A DNA stretch of 64,000 bases from Streptomyces durmitorensis (GTDB taxonomy: Bacteria > Actinomycetota > Actinomycetes > Streptomycetales > Streptomycetaceae): the NCBI RefSeq assembly GCF_023498005.1, contig NZ_CP097289.1:6262001-6326000 (forward strand). The letters are read 5' to 3'. Positions 30,445-38,123 of this stretch are shown one piece after another (the first letter of the stretch is position 1; each line of letters starts with the position of its first letter). A program made the translations under genes and the position numbers. The notes beneath the pieces were generated by a model. It was not told the DNA's origin. It saw only the letters and a program-made list of their open reading frames with translations, and made no database searches.

Positions 30445-33400
30445 GTGACACTGACTGGGCACCCTGCGTATCTTCGGTTTCCGCATCTGCGCGGCGAGTT
30501 GGTCGCCTTCACCGCTGAGGACGACGTCTGGGTCGCACCTCTCGACGGCGGCCGGGCATGGCGCGTCAGCGCCGACAACATGCCGGTGAACCATCCCCGT
30601 ATCTCTCCGGACGGGAGAGCCGTCGCCTGGACGTCCACGCGTGACGGCGCCCCCGAGGTGCATGTCGCGCCGGTCGACGGCGGTTCCTCCAAGCGCCTGA
30701 CGTACTGGGGCAGTTCACGCACCTCGGTGCGGGGCTGGACCCCGGACGGGCAGGTCCTCGCGGTCAGCACGGCAGGCCAGGCCTCGCTGCGCCGCAGCTG
30801 GGCGCGGGCCGTTCCGCTGGACGGCGGGCCCGCGGAGACCCTGCCGTACGGCATCGTGGGCGATGTCGCGCACGGCCCGCAGGACGGCCAGGTCCTGCTG
30901 CTCTCCGCGCCGATGGGGCGCGAGGCCGCCTGGTGGAAGCGGTACCGAGGCGGCACGGCGGGCAAGCTCTGGATCCGGAGCGGGGACGGCGCGGGTGGTC
31001 CGGACGAGGAGGGCGGCGAGCCCCGCTTCGTGCGGGTCCATGAAGAGCTCGACGGGAACATCGAATATCCGCTGTGGGTGGGGGAGCGCATCGCCTTCCT
31101 CTCCGACCACGAAGGCGTCGGGGCCGTCTACTCCTCGCTGCCGGATGGCTCGGATCTGCGCAGGCACACGGGAGTCGACGGCTTCTACGCCCGGCACGCC
31201 GCGACCGACGGCACGCGCGTCGTCTACGCGTCCGCGGGTGAACTCTTGTTCCTTGACGACCTGTTGGACGCCGAGCCGCGCCGCGTCGACGTCCGCCTCG
31301 GCGGTCAGCGCACCGACCTCCAGCCGTTCCCGGTGACCGCGGCGCGCTGGTTCGGTGCCGCCGCTCCCGATCACACGGGCCGTGGCAGCGCCGTCTCCGT
31401 GCGCGGCGGGGTGCACTGGGTGACCCACCGGGAGGGGCCGGCCCGCGCGCTCGCCGCCGAGCACGGGGTGCGCGCACGGCTGCCGCGGACGTTCCGCGTC
31501 GACGGCGAGGAACACGTGGTCTGGGTGACGGACGCGGAGGGCGACGACGCGCTCCAGTTCGCGCCGGCCACGGGGCTCGCGCCCGGGGCGACGCCGCGCA
31601 GGATCGCCGTCGGGCAGCTGGGGCGGGTGCTCGCCCTCGCCATCGCACCCGACGGCAGCAAGGCCGCCGTCGCCTCGCACGACGGGCGGGTGCTCCTCGT
31701 GGAGCGGGAGAGCGGGGAGGTGCGGGAGGTCGACCGCGGGGAGCACGGGGACGCCAGTGGGCTCGTCTTCTCGCCCGACTCGGCCTGGCTCGCGTGGTCG
31801 CATCCGGGGCCGAGTCCGCTGCGGCAGCTGAAGCTGGCGAACACGGCCGACCTCTCGGTGTCCGAGGCGACTCCGCTGCGGTTCCGTGACTATGCGCCCG
31901 CGTTCACCCTTGACGGCAAGCATCTGGCGTTCCTGTCCGCGCGGGCCTTCGACCCCGTCTACGACGAGCACGTCTTCGACCTGGCCTTCGTCGGCGGATC
32001 GCGGCCGCATCTGATCACGCTGGCCGCCACGACGCCCTCGCCCTTCGGGCCGCAGCGGCACGGGCGGCCCTTCGAGGCCCCCGACAAGGACGAGACCCCG
32101 GACAGCGAGGGCTCGCCCGTCACCCGCATCGACCTCGACGGGCTCGCGGACCGCATCGTGCCGTTCCCGGTCGAGGCCGCCCGCTACTCGACGCTGCGGG
32201 CCGCCAAGGACGGCGTCCTGTGGCTGCGCCACCCCGTGCGGGGTGTCCTTGGCGCGTCCCGCGCCACCCCGTCGGACCCTGACCCGCAGACCGAGCTGGA
32301 GCGGTACGACCTCGTCCAGCAGCGCATCGAGGAACTGGCCTCGGACGCCGACCACTTCGCCGTCAGCGGGGACGGCAAGCGGGTGCTGCTGTGGTCCGAC
32401 GGGAAGCTGAAGGTCGTGCCGAGCGACCGGCGGGCCTCCGGCGACGAGAAATCCGAATCGAACATCACCGTCGACCTCACGCGGGTCAGGCAGACGGTCG
32501 ATCCGGCTGCGGAGTGGCGGCAGATGTACGACGAGGCCGGACGCCTCATGCGGGACAACTTCTGGCGGCCCGACCTGGGCGGCGTCGACTGGGACGGCGT
32601 GCTCGACCGCTACCGCCCGGTCCTCGGCCGGGTGGCCACCCACGACGACCTCGTGGACCTGCTGTGGGAGGTCGCCGGGGAGCTCGGTACGTCGCACGCG
32701 TACGTCATGGGCGGCGGGGCCTGGGGGAGTTCGGCGGTGCGGCAGGGGCTGCTCGGGGCGGATGTCTCGCGGGGCGCGGACGGGGCGTGGCGGATCGACC
32801 GGATCCTCCCCTCCGAGACGTCGGACCCCGCCGCCAGGTCGCCGCTCGCCGCGCCGGGGGTGGCGGTGCGGGCCGGGGACGCGTTGCTCGCCGTCGCGGG
32901 GCGGCCGGTGGATCCGGTGGCGGGTCCGGGGCCGCTCCTCGTGGGTACGGCGGGGAAGCCGGTGGAGCTGACGGTGTCGCCCGCGGGCGGGGGCGATCCG
33001 CGGCACGCGGTGGTGATCCCCGTCGACGACGAGGAGCCGTTGCGGTACCACGCCTGGGTCGTGGACCGGCGTGCGTACGTCCACGAGCGGTCGGGCGGGC
33101 GGCTCGGATACCTCCACGTGCCGGACATGCAGGCTCCCGGCTGGGCGCAGATCCACCGGGACCTGCGGGTGGAGGTGGCGCGGGACGGTCTGGTGGTGGA
33201 TGTCCGCGAGAACAGGGGCGGACACACGTCCCAGCTGGTGGTGGAGAAGCTGGCCCGGAAGATCGTGGGCTGGGACCTGCCGCGGGGTTCGCAGCCGTAC
33301 AGCTATCCGGCGGACGCGCCGCGGGGTCCTGTGGTCGCCGTCGCCAACGAGTTCTCGGGTTCCGACGGGGACATCGTGAACGCGGCGATCAAGGCGCTCG

Positions 33401-33690
33401 GGATCGGGCCCGTGGTGGGGACGCGGACGTGGGGCGGGGTGATCGGGATCGACAGCCGGTACCGGTTGGTGGACGGGACGCTGGTGACGCAGCCGAAGTA
33501 CGCGTTCTGGCTGGAGGGGTACGGCTGGGGCGTCGAGAACTACGGGGTCGACCCGGACGTGGAGGTGGTGACGACGCCGGAGGACTACGCGGCGGGGCGG
33601 GACCCGCAGCTGGACGAGGCGATCCGCCTGGCGCTGACGTCCCTGGAGGCTACGCCGCCGAGGAGGGCGCCAGAGTTGCCGGGGCTGTGA
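30445..33690 (+). CDS. Tricorn protease homologue
   Basis: A giant cytosolic serine peptidase that degrades oligopeptides released by the proteasome. 1081 residues from GTG 30445. The N-terminus is two beta-propellers (repeated WTPDG/SPDS blades, residues about 1-680), then a helical C1 domain (about 690-760) including ELGTSHAYVMGGG, a PDZ domain (about 770-860) and a C2 S41-like domain carrying the nucleophile Ser in NEFSGSDGDIVN. Streptomycetes are classical Tricorn bearers. It stands alone, with repeat-rich DNA behind it. Confidence 0.93.
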   Translation: MTLTGHPAYLRFPHLRGELVAFTAEDDVWVAPLDGGRAWRVSADNMPVNHPRISPDGRAVAWTSTRDGAPEVHVAPVDGGSSKRLTYWGSSRTSVRGWTPDGQVLAVSTAGQASLRRSWARAVPLDGGPAETLPYGIVGDVAHGPQDGQVLLLSAPMGREAAWWKRYRGGTAGKLWIRSGDGAGGPDEEGGEPRFVRVHEELDGNIEYPLWVGERIAFLSDHEGVGAVYSSLPDGSDLRRHTGVDGFYARHAATDGTRVVYASAGELLFLDDLLDAEPRRVDVRLGGQRTDLQPFPVTAARWFGAAAPDHTGRGSAVSVRGGVHWVTHREGPARALAAEHGVRARLPRTFRVDGEEHVVWVTDAEGDDALQFAPATGLAPGATPRRIAVGQLGRVLALAIAPDGSKAAVASHDGRVLLVERESGEVREVDRGEHGDASGLVFSPDSAWLAWSHPGPSPLRQLKLANTADLSVSEATPLRFRDYAPAFTLDGKHLAFLSARAFDPVYDEHVFDLAFVGGSRPHLITLAATTPSPFGPQRHGRPFEAPDKDETPDSEGSPVTRIDLDGLADRIVPFPVEAARYSTLRAAKDGVLWLRHPVRGVLGASRATPSDPDPQTELERYDLVQQRIEELASDADHFAVSGDGKRVLLWSDGKLKVVPSDRRASGDEKSESNITVDLTRVRQTVDPAAEWRQMYDEAGRLMRDNFWRPDLGGVDWDGVLDRYRPVLGRVATHDDLVDLLWEVAGELGTSHAYVMGGGAWGSSAVRQGLLGADVSRGADGAWRIDRILPSETSDPAARSPLAAPGVAVRAGDALLAVAGRPVDPVAGPGPLLVGTAGKPVELTVSPAGGGDPRHAVVIPVDDEEPLRYHAWVVDRRAYVHERSGGRLGYLHVPDMQAPGWAQIHRDLRVEVARDGLVVDVRENRGGHTSQLVVEKLARKIVGWDLPRGSQPYSYPADAPRGPVVAVANEFSGSDGDIVNAAIKALGIGPVVGTRTWGGVIGIDSRYRLVDGTLVTQPKYAFWLEGYGWGVENYGVDPDVEVVTTPEDYAAGRDPQLDEAIRLALTSLEATPPRRAPELPGL

Positions 33691-33748
33691 GGGCGGGGTG
33701 GGTGCGGGGCGCTTGCTGCGGGGCTGGTCCGTCTGTGGGTGCGGGGCC

Positions 33749-33990
33749 CGTGCCGGTGTGTTCGTCTTCGCCGTTGGTGGGGTGGGTGGGGGAGGCCTGC
33801 GGCGCATGCTGGGGTTGGCGGATGCGGAGTTGCCGGGTGGGGGCGTCGGGGCCGTGCCGGTGTGTTCGTCTTCGCCGTTGGTGGGGTGGGTGTGGGAGGC
33901 CTGCGGCGCATGCTGGGGTTGGGTGGGGGGTGCGGATGCGGAGTTGCCGGGTGGGGGCGTCGGGGCCGTGCCGGTATGTCCGTCCTCGCT
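33749..33990. repeat. Tandem direct repeats of about 104-114 bp downstream of Tricorn
   Basis: The block beginning CGTGCCGGTGTGTTCGTC occurs at 33749 and 33853, with a diverged third start at 33967. Between starts the copies share GCCTGCGGCGCATGCTGGGG and GCGGATGCGGAGTTGCCGGG. The 730-bp gap 33691-34420 contains no gene that I can support; open frames there follow the repeats. Confidence 0.8.
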
Positions 33991-34064
33991 ATCGTCCGGT
34001 GGCCGCGGGGCTGCTGCGCTGCTGGAGCGCAGGGAACCGTGCTCCGGGCGGACATACCGGCACG
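33967..34064. repeat. 16-bp inverted repeat with inner hairpin
   Basis: CGTGCCGGTATGTCCG (33967-33982) is the exact reverse complement of CGGACATACCGGCACG (34049-34064). Inside it CTGCGCT (34014-34020) pairs with AGCGCAG (34026-34032). The left arm overlaps the third copy of the direct repeat. Confidence 0.7.
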
Positions 34065-34420
34065 TCCCCTCGCGTGCGCTGCCGACTGCAGGTACGTGGG
34101 GTGCACCGCACCCCCGCCGACCCACCCGCGGCTGAGGGTCCCCACCCCCCGCCCCAACCGCGCGCGGCTGTACGCGTTCCCCACCCACCCTGCACCCGCT
34201 GTACGGACAACCCACCCACCCCTGTCACCGCGGGGCAATCGGGTGGGTGGGTGGGAAAACTTGTTCGTTCAGGGGTGGATGCGGGGTGATCGGGTGGGTG
34301 GGTGGGAGAGGTTCGTTCGGAGCGTCGGCGCCGCCGGGGGCTGAGGGGAGGGGCCAGGCTGGGGCGCAGCCCGGATAGCATGCGGGGGCACAGGAAAACC
34401 GCGACGACCGGAGGCGCCTC

Positions 34421-34774
34421 ATGGCGGGAGAACCGCAGGCCGACTGCCTGTTCTGCAAAATCGTCGCGGGGGACGTGCCCGCGACCCTGGTCAGGGAGAC
34501 GGACACGACCGTGGCCTTCCGGGACATCAACCCGCAGGCCCCCACCCACGTCCTGGTCATCCCCAAGGCGCACTACCCGGACGCCGCCTCCCTCGCCGCC
34601 GCCGAACCGGCCATCGCCGCCGACGTCCTCCGCGAGGCCGGCGAGGTCGCCGCCGAGGAGAAGGCGGAGAGTTATCGCGTCGTCTTCAACACCGGCTCCG
34701 GCGCGGGCCAGACCGTCTTCCACGCGCACGCCCACGTCCTCGGCGGACGCGGCCTGCAGTGGCCTCCGGGATGA
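34421..34774 (+). CDS. HIT family nucleotide hydrolase (Hint-like)
   Basis: A small histidine-triad protein hydrolysing nucleoside phosphoramidates or dinucleotides. 117 residues from ATG 34421. The N-terminal CLFCKIVAGDVPA, HVLVIPKAHYPD and the catalytic triad HAHAHVLGG near the C-terminus are all intact. Six bases separate its stop from the RNase Z start, so an operon is likely. Confidence 0.93.
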   Translation: MAGEPQADCLFCKIVAGDVPATLVRETDTTVAFRDINPQAPTHVLVIPKAHYPDAASLAAAEPAIAADVLREAGEVAAEEKAESYRVVFNTGSGAGQTVFHAHAHVLGGRGLQWPPG

Positions 34775-34780
34775 CTCGCC

Positions 34781-35689
34781 TTGTCCGTACGTGAATTGGT
34801 GGTTCTCGGCACCGCCAGCCAGGTCCCCACCCGGCACCGCAACCACAACGGTTACGTCCTGCTCTGGGACGGGCAGGGCATCCTCTTCGACCCCGGCGAG
34901 GGCACGCAGCGGCAGATGCTGCGTGCCGGGGTCGCCGCGCACGACCTGCACCGCATCTGTGTCACCCACTTTCACGGTGATCACTCGCTCGGGCTCCCGG
35001 GTGTCATCCAGCGCATCAACCTGGACCGGGTCCCGCACGACGTGACCGTGCACTTCCCCCGCTCCGGGCAGCACTTCCTCGACCGGCTGCGGTATGCCAC
35101 CGCCTACAGGGAGACCGTCTCGCTCGTCGAGGAACCCGTGGTGGAGGATGGGCCGTTGGCCGTCACTCCCTCGTTCACGCTTGACGCCGCCAAGCTCTCG
35201 CACCCCGTCGAGTCCTTCGGCTATCGCGTCACCGAGCCCGACGGGCGGCGGATACTCCCGGAGCTGCTCGCCGAGCACGGCATCGCAGGGCCCGACGTGG
35301 GCCGCCTCCAGCGGGAGGGTGAACTGCGGGGCGTCACGCTCGACGACGTGAGCGTGGTGCGGCGCGGTCAGCGGTTCGCCTTCGTGATGGACACCCGGCT
35401 GTGCGACGGCGTCCACGCCCTCGCCGACGGCTGCGACATGCTCGTCATCGAGTCCACCTTTCTCGATCAGGACGAGCAATTGGCGCTGGATCACGGGCAC
35501 CTGACTGCCGGTCAGGCCGCCCGCGTTGCCGTGGACCGCGGCGTACGGCATCTCGTACTCACCCATTTCAGCCAGCGCTACCCCGACCCCGGCGCATTCG
35601 AGCAGCAGGCCCGGGACGCGGGATTCGACGGTGAACTCACCGTCGCGCAAGACCTGTTGCGTGTACCTCTGCCCAAACGAACCACCTGA
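34781..35689 (+). CDS. rnz: Ribonuclease Z (tRNA 3' processing endonuclease)
   Basis: Removes 3' trailers from pre-tRNAs. Zinc ligands lie in [13 protein letters not shown] (HxHxDH), [18 protein letters not shown] and [10 protein letters not shown] near the end. Length is 302 residues. The best start is the rare TTG 34781 ([18 protein letters not shown]); GTG 34799 would remove the first beta strand. It overlaps nothing but is tightly spaced after the HIT gene. Confidence 0.92.
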   Translation: MSVRELVVLGTASQVPTRHRNHNGYVLLWDGQGILFDPGEGTQRQMLRAGVAAHDLHRICVTHFHGDHSLGLPGVIQRINLDRVPHDVTVHFPRSGQHFLDRLRYATAYRETVSLVEEPVVEDGPLAVTPSFTLDAAKLSHPVESFGYRVTEPDGRRILPELLAEHGIAGPDVGRLQREGELRGVTLDDVSVVRRGQRFAFVMDTRLCDGVHALADGCDMLVIESTFLDQDEQLALDHGHLTAGQAARVAVDRGVRHLVLTHFSQRYPDPGAFEQQARDAGFDGELTVAQDLLRVPLPKRTT

Positions 35690-35702
35690 GTGAGCCGCCC
35701 CC

Positions 35703-36704
35703 ATGCCCCTTCCCAAAGCCGAACTCCATCTCCACATCGAGGGGACGCTCGAACCCGAGCTGGCCTTCGCCCTCGCCGCCCGCAACGGCATCACCCTCCC
35801 GTACGCGGACACCGAAGCGCTGCGCAAGGCCTATCTCTTCGACGATCTGCAGTCCTTTCTTGACCTGTACTACGGGTTGATGGCCGTTCTGCTCACCGAG
35901 GAAGACTTCGAGGAGCTTGCCGACGCCTATCTGGCGCGGGCCGCCCAGCAGGGCGTGCGGCACGCCGAGATCTTCTTCGACCCGCAGGCGCACATGGTGC
36001 GCGGCGTCGGCATCGGCACCGTGATCGAAGGGCTCGGGCGCGCGCTGGAGCGGAGCGAGGAGCGGCACGGGATCTCGACCCGGCTCATCATGTGCTTCCT
36101 GAGGGACCAGTCCGCCGAGTCGGCCCTGGAGACCTTGGAGGCCGCCAGGCCCCATCTCCACCGGATCGTGGGCGTCGGGCTCGACTCCGCCGAGGTCGGG
36201 CATCCGCCCGCCAAGTTCCGCGAGGTGTACGAGGCGGCGGCCGCGCTCGGTCTGCGCCGCGTCGCCCACGCGGGCGAGGAGGGGCCGCCCGCGTACATCA
36301 CGGAGGCCCTGGACGTCCTGGGCGTCGAGCGCATCGACCACGGGCTGCGCTGCATGGAGGACCCGGAGCTCGTGGAGCGGCTCGTGCGGGAGCGGACGCC
36401 GCTCACGCTCTGCCCGCTCTCCAACGTGCGGCTGCGCGCCATCGACGTACTCGAGGAGCACCCCCTGGCGCGGATGATGGACGCCGGGCTGCTGTGCACG
36501 GTCAACTCCGACGACCCGGCGTACTTCGGCGGATACGTCGACGACACCTTCCACGCGGTGCGGGAGGCGCTGGGTCTCGACCAGGAGCGGCTGCGCGAGC
36601 TCGCGCGGAACTCGTTCGAGGCGTCCTTCCTCGACGGGAGCCCCGAGGACGAGGCGCTTCGGGCGCGGTACATCGCCGAGGTCGCGGAATATTCGTTCGA
36701 CTGA
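35703..36704 (+). CDS. Adenosine deaminase superfamily enzyme, adenine-deaminase-like
   Basis: A TIM-barrel zinc hydrolase of purine deamination. Metal and catalytic residues are visible: AELHLHIEGTL (HxH), AHAGEEGPPAY (His and catalytic Glu), ERIDHGLR, and NSDDPAYFGGY (catalytic Asp). Phrases such as FFDPQAHMVRG, GLDSAEVGHPPAKF and NSDDPAYFGGYV match, from memory, the adenine deaminases of Pseudomonas and fungi better than classical adenosine deaminase. 6-aminodeoxyfutalosine deaminase of the futalosine menaquinone route is another relative found in actinobacteria. 333 residues. Substrate is therefore open. The glycosyltransferase leader begins 28 bases after its stop. Confidence 0.85.
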   Translation: MPLPKAELHLHIEGTLEPELAFALAARNGITLPYADTEALRKAYLFDDLQSFLDLYYGLMAVLLTEEDFEELADAYLARAAQQGVRHAEIFFDPQAHMVRGVGIGTVIEGLGRALERSEERHGISTRLIMCFLRDQSAESALETLEAARPHLHRIVGVGLDSAEVGHPPAKFREVYEAAAALGLRRVAHAGEEGPPAYITEALDVLGVERIDHGLRCMEDPELVERLVRERTPLTLCPLSNVRLRAIDVLEEHPLARMMDAGLLCTVNSDDPAYFGGYVDDTFHAVREALGLDQERLRELARNSFEASFLDGSPEDEALRARYIAEVAEYSFD

Positions 36705-36725
36705 TCGTCGGGGGCGGGCTACGGT
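36697..36725 (+). promoter_or_regulatory. Putative promoter for the upstream ORF and glycosyltransferase
   Basis: TACGGT (36720-36725) has the TANNNT form of a -10 element and would place +1 at or next to the A of the uORF ATG (36732), making that ORF leaderless. TCGACT (36697-36702) or TTCGAC (36696-36701) at 17-18 bp resembles a -35 element. An AT-rich patch (AATATT, 36689-36694) lies just upstream, the arrangement described for WblC/WhiB7-dependent promoters of antibiotic-response genes. Confidence 0.45.
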
Positions 36726-36731
36726 CCGCCC

Positions 36732-36761
36732 ATGGACTCCTTCATTCAGCTCTACGGCTGA
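36732..36761 (+). CDS. Nine-residue upstream ORF (candidate leader peptide) MDSFIQLYG
   Basis: ATG GAC TCC TTC ATT CAG CTC TAC GGC TGA. It is too short for normal gene finding. Three facts argue it is real: a -10-like hexamer at the right distance for a leaderless mRNA, its position before an antibiotic-inactivation-type gene, and the complementarity of codons 3 to 9 to the sequence just before and including the glycosyltransferase ribosome binding site. The peptide itself has no match that I know among erm leader peptides. It would be the sensor of a ribosome-stalling switch. Confidence 0.65.
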   Translation: MDSFIQLYG

Positions 36762-36853
36762 CACCGACCTGACAGGCCCGCGCGCCCCGCTGATCAGCGG
36801 CAGGCGCCGGGCCGTCGTGTCCTCGTCCGTAGAAAGCTGAATCACGCGAAGGA
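36738..36853 (+). promoter_or_regulatory. Candidate translational attenuator of the glycosyltransferase
   Basis: The uORF segment 36738-36757 is complementary to 36827-36853 in three blocks. TCCTTC (36738-36743) pairs with GAAGGA (36848-36853), the Shine-Dalgarno. ATTCAGCT (36744-36751) pairs with AGCTGAAT (36835-36842). CTACGG (36752-36757) pairs with CCGTAG (36827-36832). That gives 20 bp with bulges only on the 3' side. Between the arms, 36775-36813 folds into its own strong hairpin (GGCCCG/CGGGCC, GCGCC/GGCGC and palindrome CCGCTGATCAGCGG). A ribosome stalled in the uORF would free the Shine-Dalgarno. The inner hairpin might alternatively act as a transcription terminator. Confidence 0.7.
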
Positions 36854-36862
36854 ATCTCATCC

Positions 36863-38053
36863 ATGAATCGTCGAACGCCCCGTCGCCGTGCCCACATCGC
36901 CATGGTCGGTGTCCCGATGGTCAGCCATGTGCTGCCCAGCCTGGAGATCATCCGCGAACTGGTGGCGCGCGGGCACCGGGTGACGTACGCGAACGACCCG
37001 GCGACCCGCGAGCTGATCGAGCCCACCGGCGCCGAACTCGTCCCCTGCACCTCGCGGTTGCCCTTCAAGGACAACATCTGGCCGGAGGACCCGATCGCCG
37101 CGAGCGCTCTCTTCCTCGACGACGCGATGGCGGTGCTTCCGCAATTGCGCTCGTTCTACGGCGACGACCCCGCCGATCTGTATCTGTACGACATCGGCGC
37201 GTACGTCGCCCGTGCGCTGGCCGAGGAGCAGGGGCGTCCTTTCATGCAGCTGTCGCCCACCTTCGTGGCCTGGGAGGGCTATCAGGAGGAGGTCGGGGCG
37301 CACCTTCAGCAGCTGCCCGGGGCCGCCGAGCTTGAGGCGCGGTTCGGGGAGTGGCTCGCGGGGACCGGGGCCACGACCCTGGACGTCAGCGCCTTCTCGG
37401 GGACCCCCGACCGCGCCGTCGCGATGATCCCCCGGGCCATGCAGATCTCCGCCGACCGGGTCGATCCGAAGCGGGTCGACTTCGTGGGGCCCTGCTTCGG
37501 GGACCGGTCGGCGCAGGGGAGTTGGCAGCGGCCCGAGGGTGCCGAGAAGGTGCTGCTGGTGTCGCTGGGCTCCTCGTACACCCAGCAGCCCGCGTTCTAC
37601 CGCACCTGCGTGGCCGCGTTCGGCGGGCTCGCGGGGTGGCACGTGGTGCTGCAGATCGGCAAGCACGTGGATCCCGCGGAGCTCGGTGAGGTGCCGGGGA
37701 ACGTGGAAGTGCGCTCGTGGGTACCCCAGTTGGCGATCCTGGAGCAGGCCGACGCGTTCGTCACGCACGCGGGCATGGGCAGCAGCAGTGAAGGCCTCTT
37801 CACCGGTGTGCCGATGATCGCGGTGCCCCAGGGGGCCGAGCAGCCGATGAACGCGGACCGGCTCGTGGAGCTGGGGGTGGCCCGGCGGATCGACACCGCC
37901 GACGCGACCGCCGACACGCTGCGTTCCGCTCTCCTGGAGCTGACGTCCGATCCCGACGTCGCGGCTCGGGCCGCGCGCCTCAAGGCCGAGGCGCGCGCCG
38001 AGGGCGGCACGGCTCGGGCGGCCGATCTCATGGAGGCGGAGCTCGGGGGCTAG
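36863..38053 (+). CDS. Macrolide-type glycosyltransferase (GT1, MGT/OleD family)
   Basis: Transfers a sugar from a UDP-sugar to a hydrophobic acceptor; family members such as OleD and Mgt inactivate macrolides by glucosylation. 396 residues, GT-B fold. The N-terminal acceptor domain starts with HIAMVGVPMVSHVLPSLEII. The C-terminal donor domain has VSLGSSYTQQPAFYR and the GT1 signature WVPQLAILEQADAFVTHAG ... PQGAEQPMNADRL (His-Ala-Gly and Gln contacts to the UDP-sugar). ATG 36863 has GAAGGA at 36848-36853, which is sequestered by the leader described above. No antibiotic biosynthesis genes are nearby, so self-protection is less likely than general resistance. Confidence 0.9.
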   Translation: MNRRTPRRRAHIAMVGVPMVSHVLPSLEIIRELVARGHRVTYANDPATRELIEPTGAELVPCTSRLPFKDNIWPEDPIAASALFLDDAMAVLPQLRSFYGDDPADLYLYDIGAYVARALAEEQGRPFMQLSPTFVAWEGYQEEVGAHLQQLPGAAELEARFGEWLAGTGATTLDVSAFSGTPDRAVAMIPRAMQISADRVDPKRVDFVGPCFGDRSAQGSWQRPEGAEKVLLVSLGSSYTQQPAFYRTCVAAFGGLAGWHVVLQIGKHVDPAELGEVPGNVEVRSWVPQLAILEQADAFVTHAGMGSSSEGLFTGVPMIAVPQGAEQPMNADRLVELGVARRIDTADATADTLRSALLELTSDPDVAARAARLKAEARAEGGTARAADLMEAELGG

Positions 38054-38069
38054 CAGCCTCTTCGGCCAA

Positions 38070-38103
38070 ACGCCGGACGGGCTGAAACCAGCCCGTCCGG
38101 CGT
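38070..38103. terminator. Terminator after the glycosyltransferase
   Basis: ACGCCGGACGGGCTG (38070-38084) and CAGCCCGTCCGGCGT (38089-38103) form a perfect 15-bp stem with an AAAC loop. The arm is the core of the dispersed palindromic repeat family seen elsewhere in the window. Confidence 0.8.
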
Positions 38104-38123
38104 CCGTCCGTTACGGTCCCTGC

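Noticed and set aside
30715..34215. Very long minus-strand frame opposite Tricorn
   Set aside because: Translated sequence is Arg/Pro-rich without domains; the plus strand carries all Tricorn motifs.
33739..34344. 201-codon frame in the Tricorn-HIT gap
   Set aside because: It follows the direct repeats, changes composition with them and has no ribosome binding site or recognisable product.
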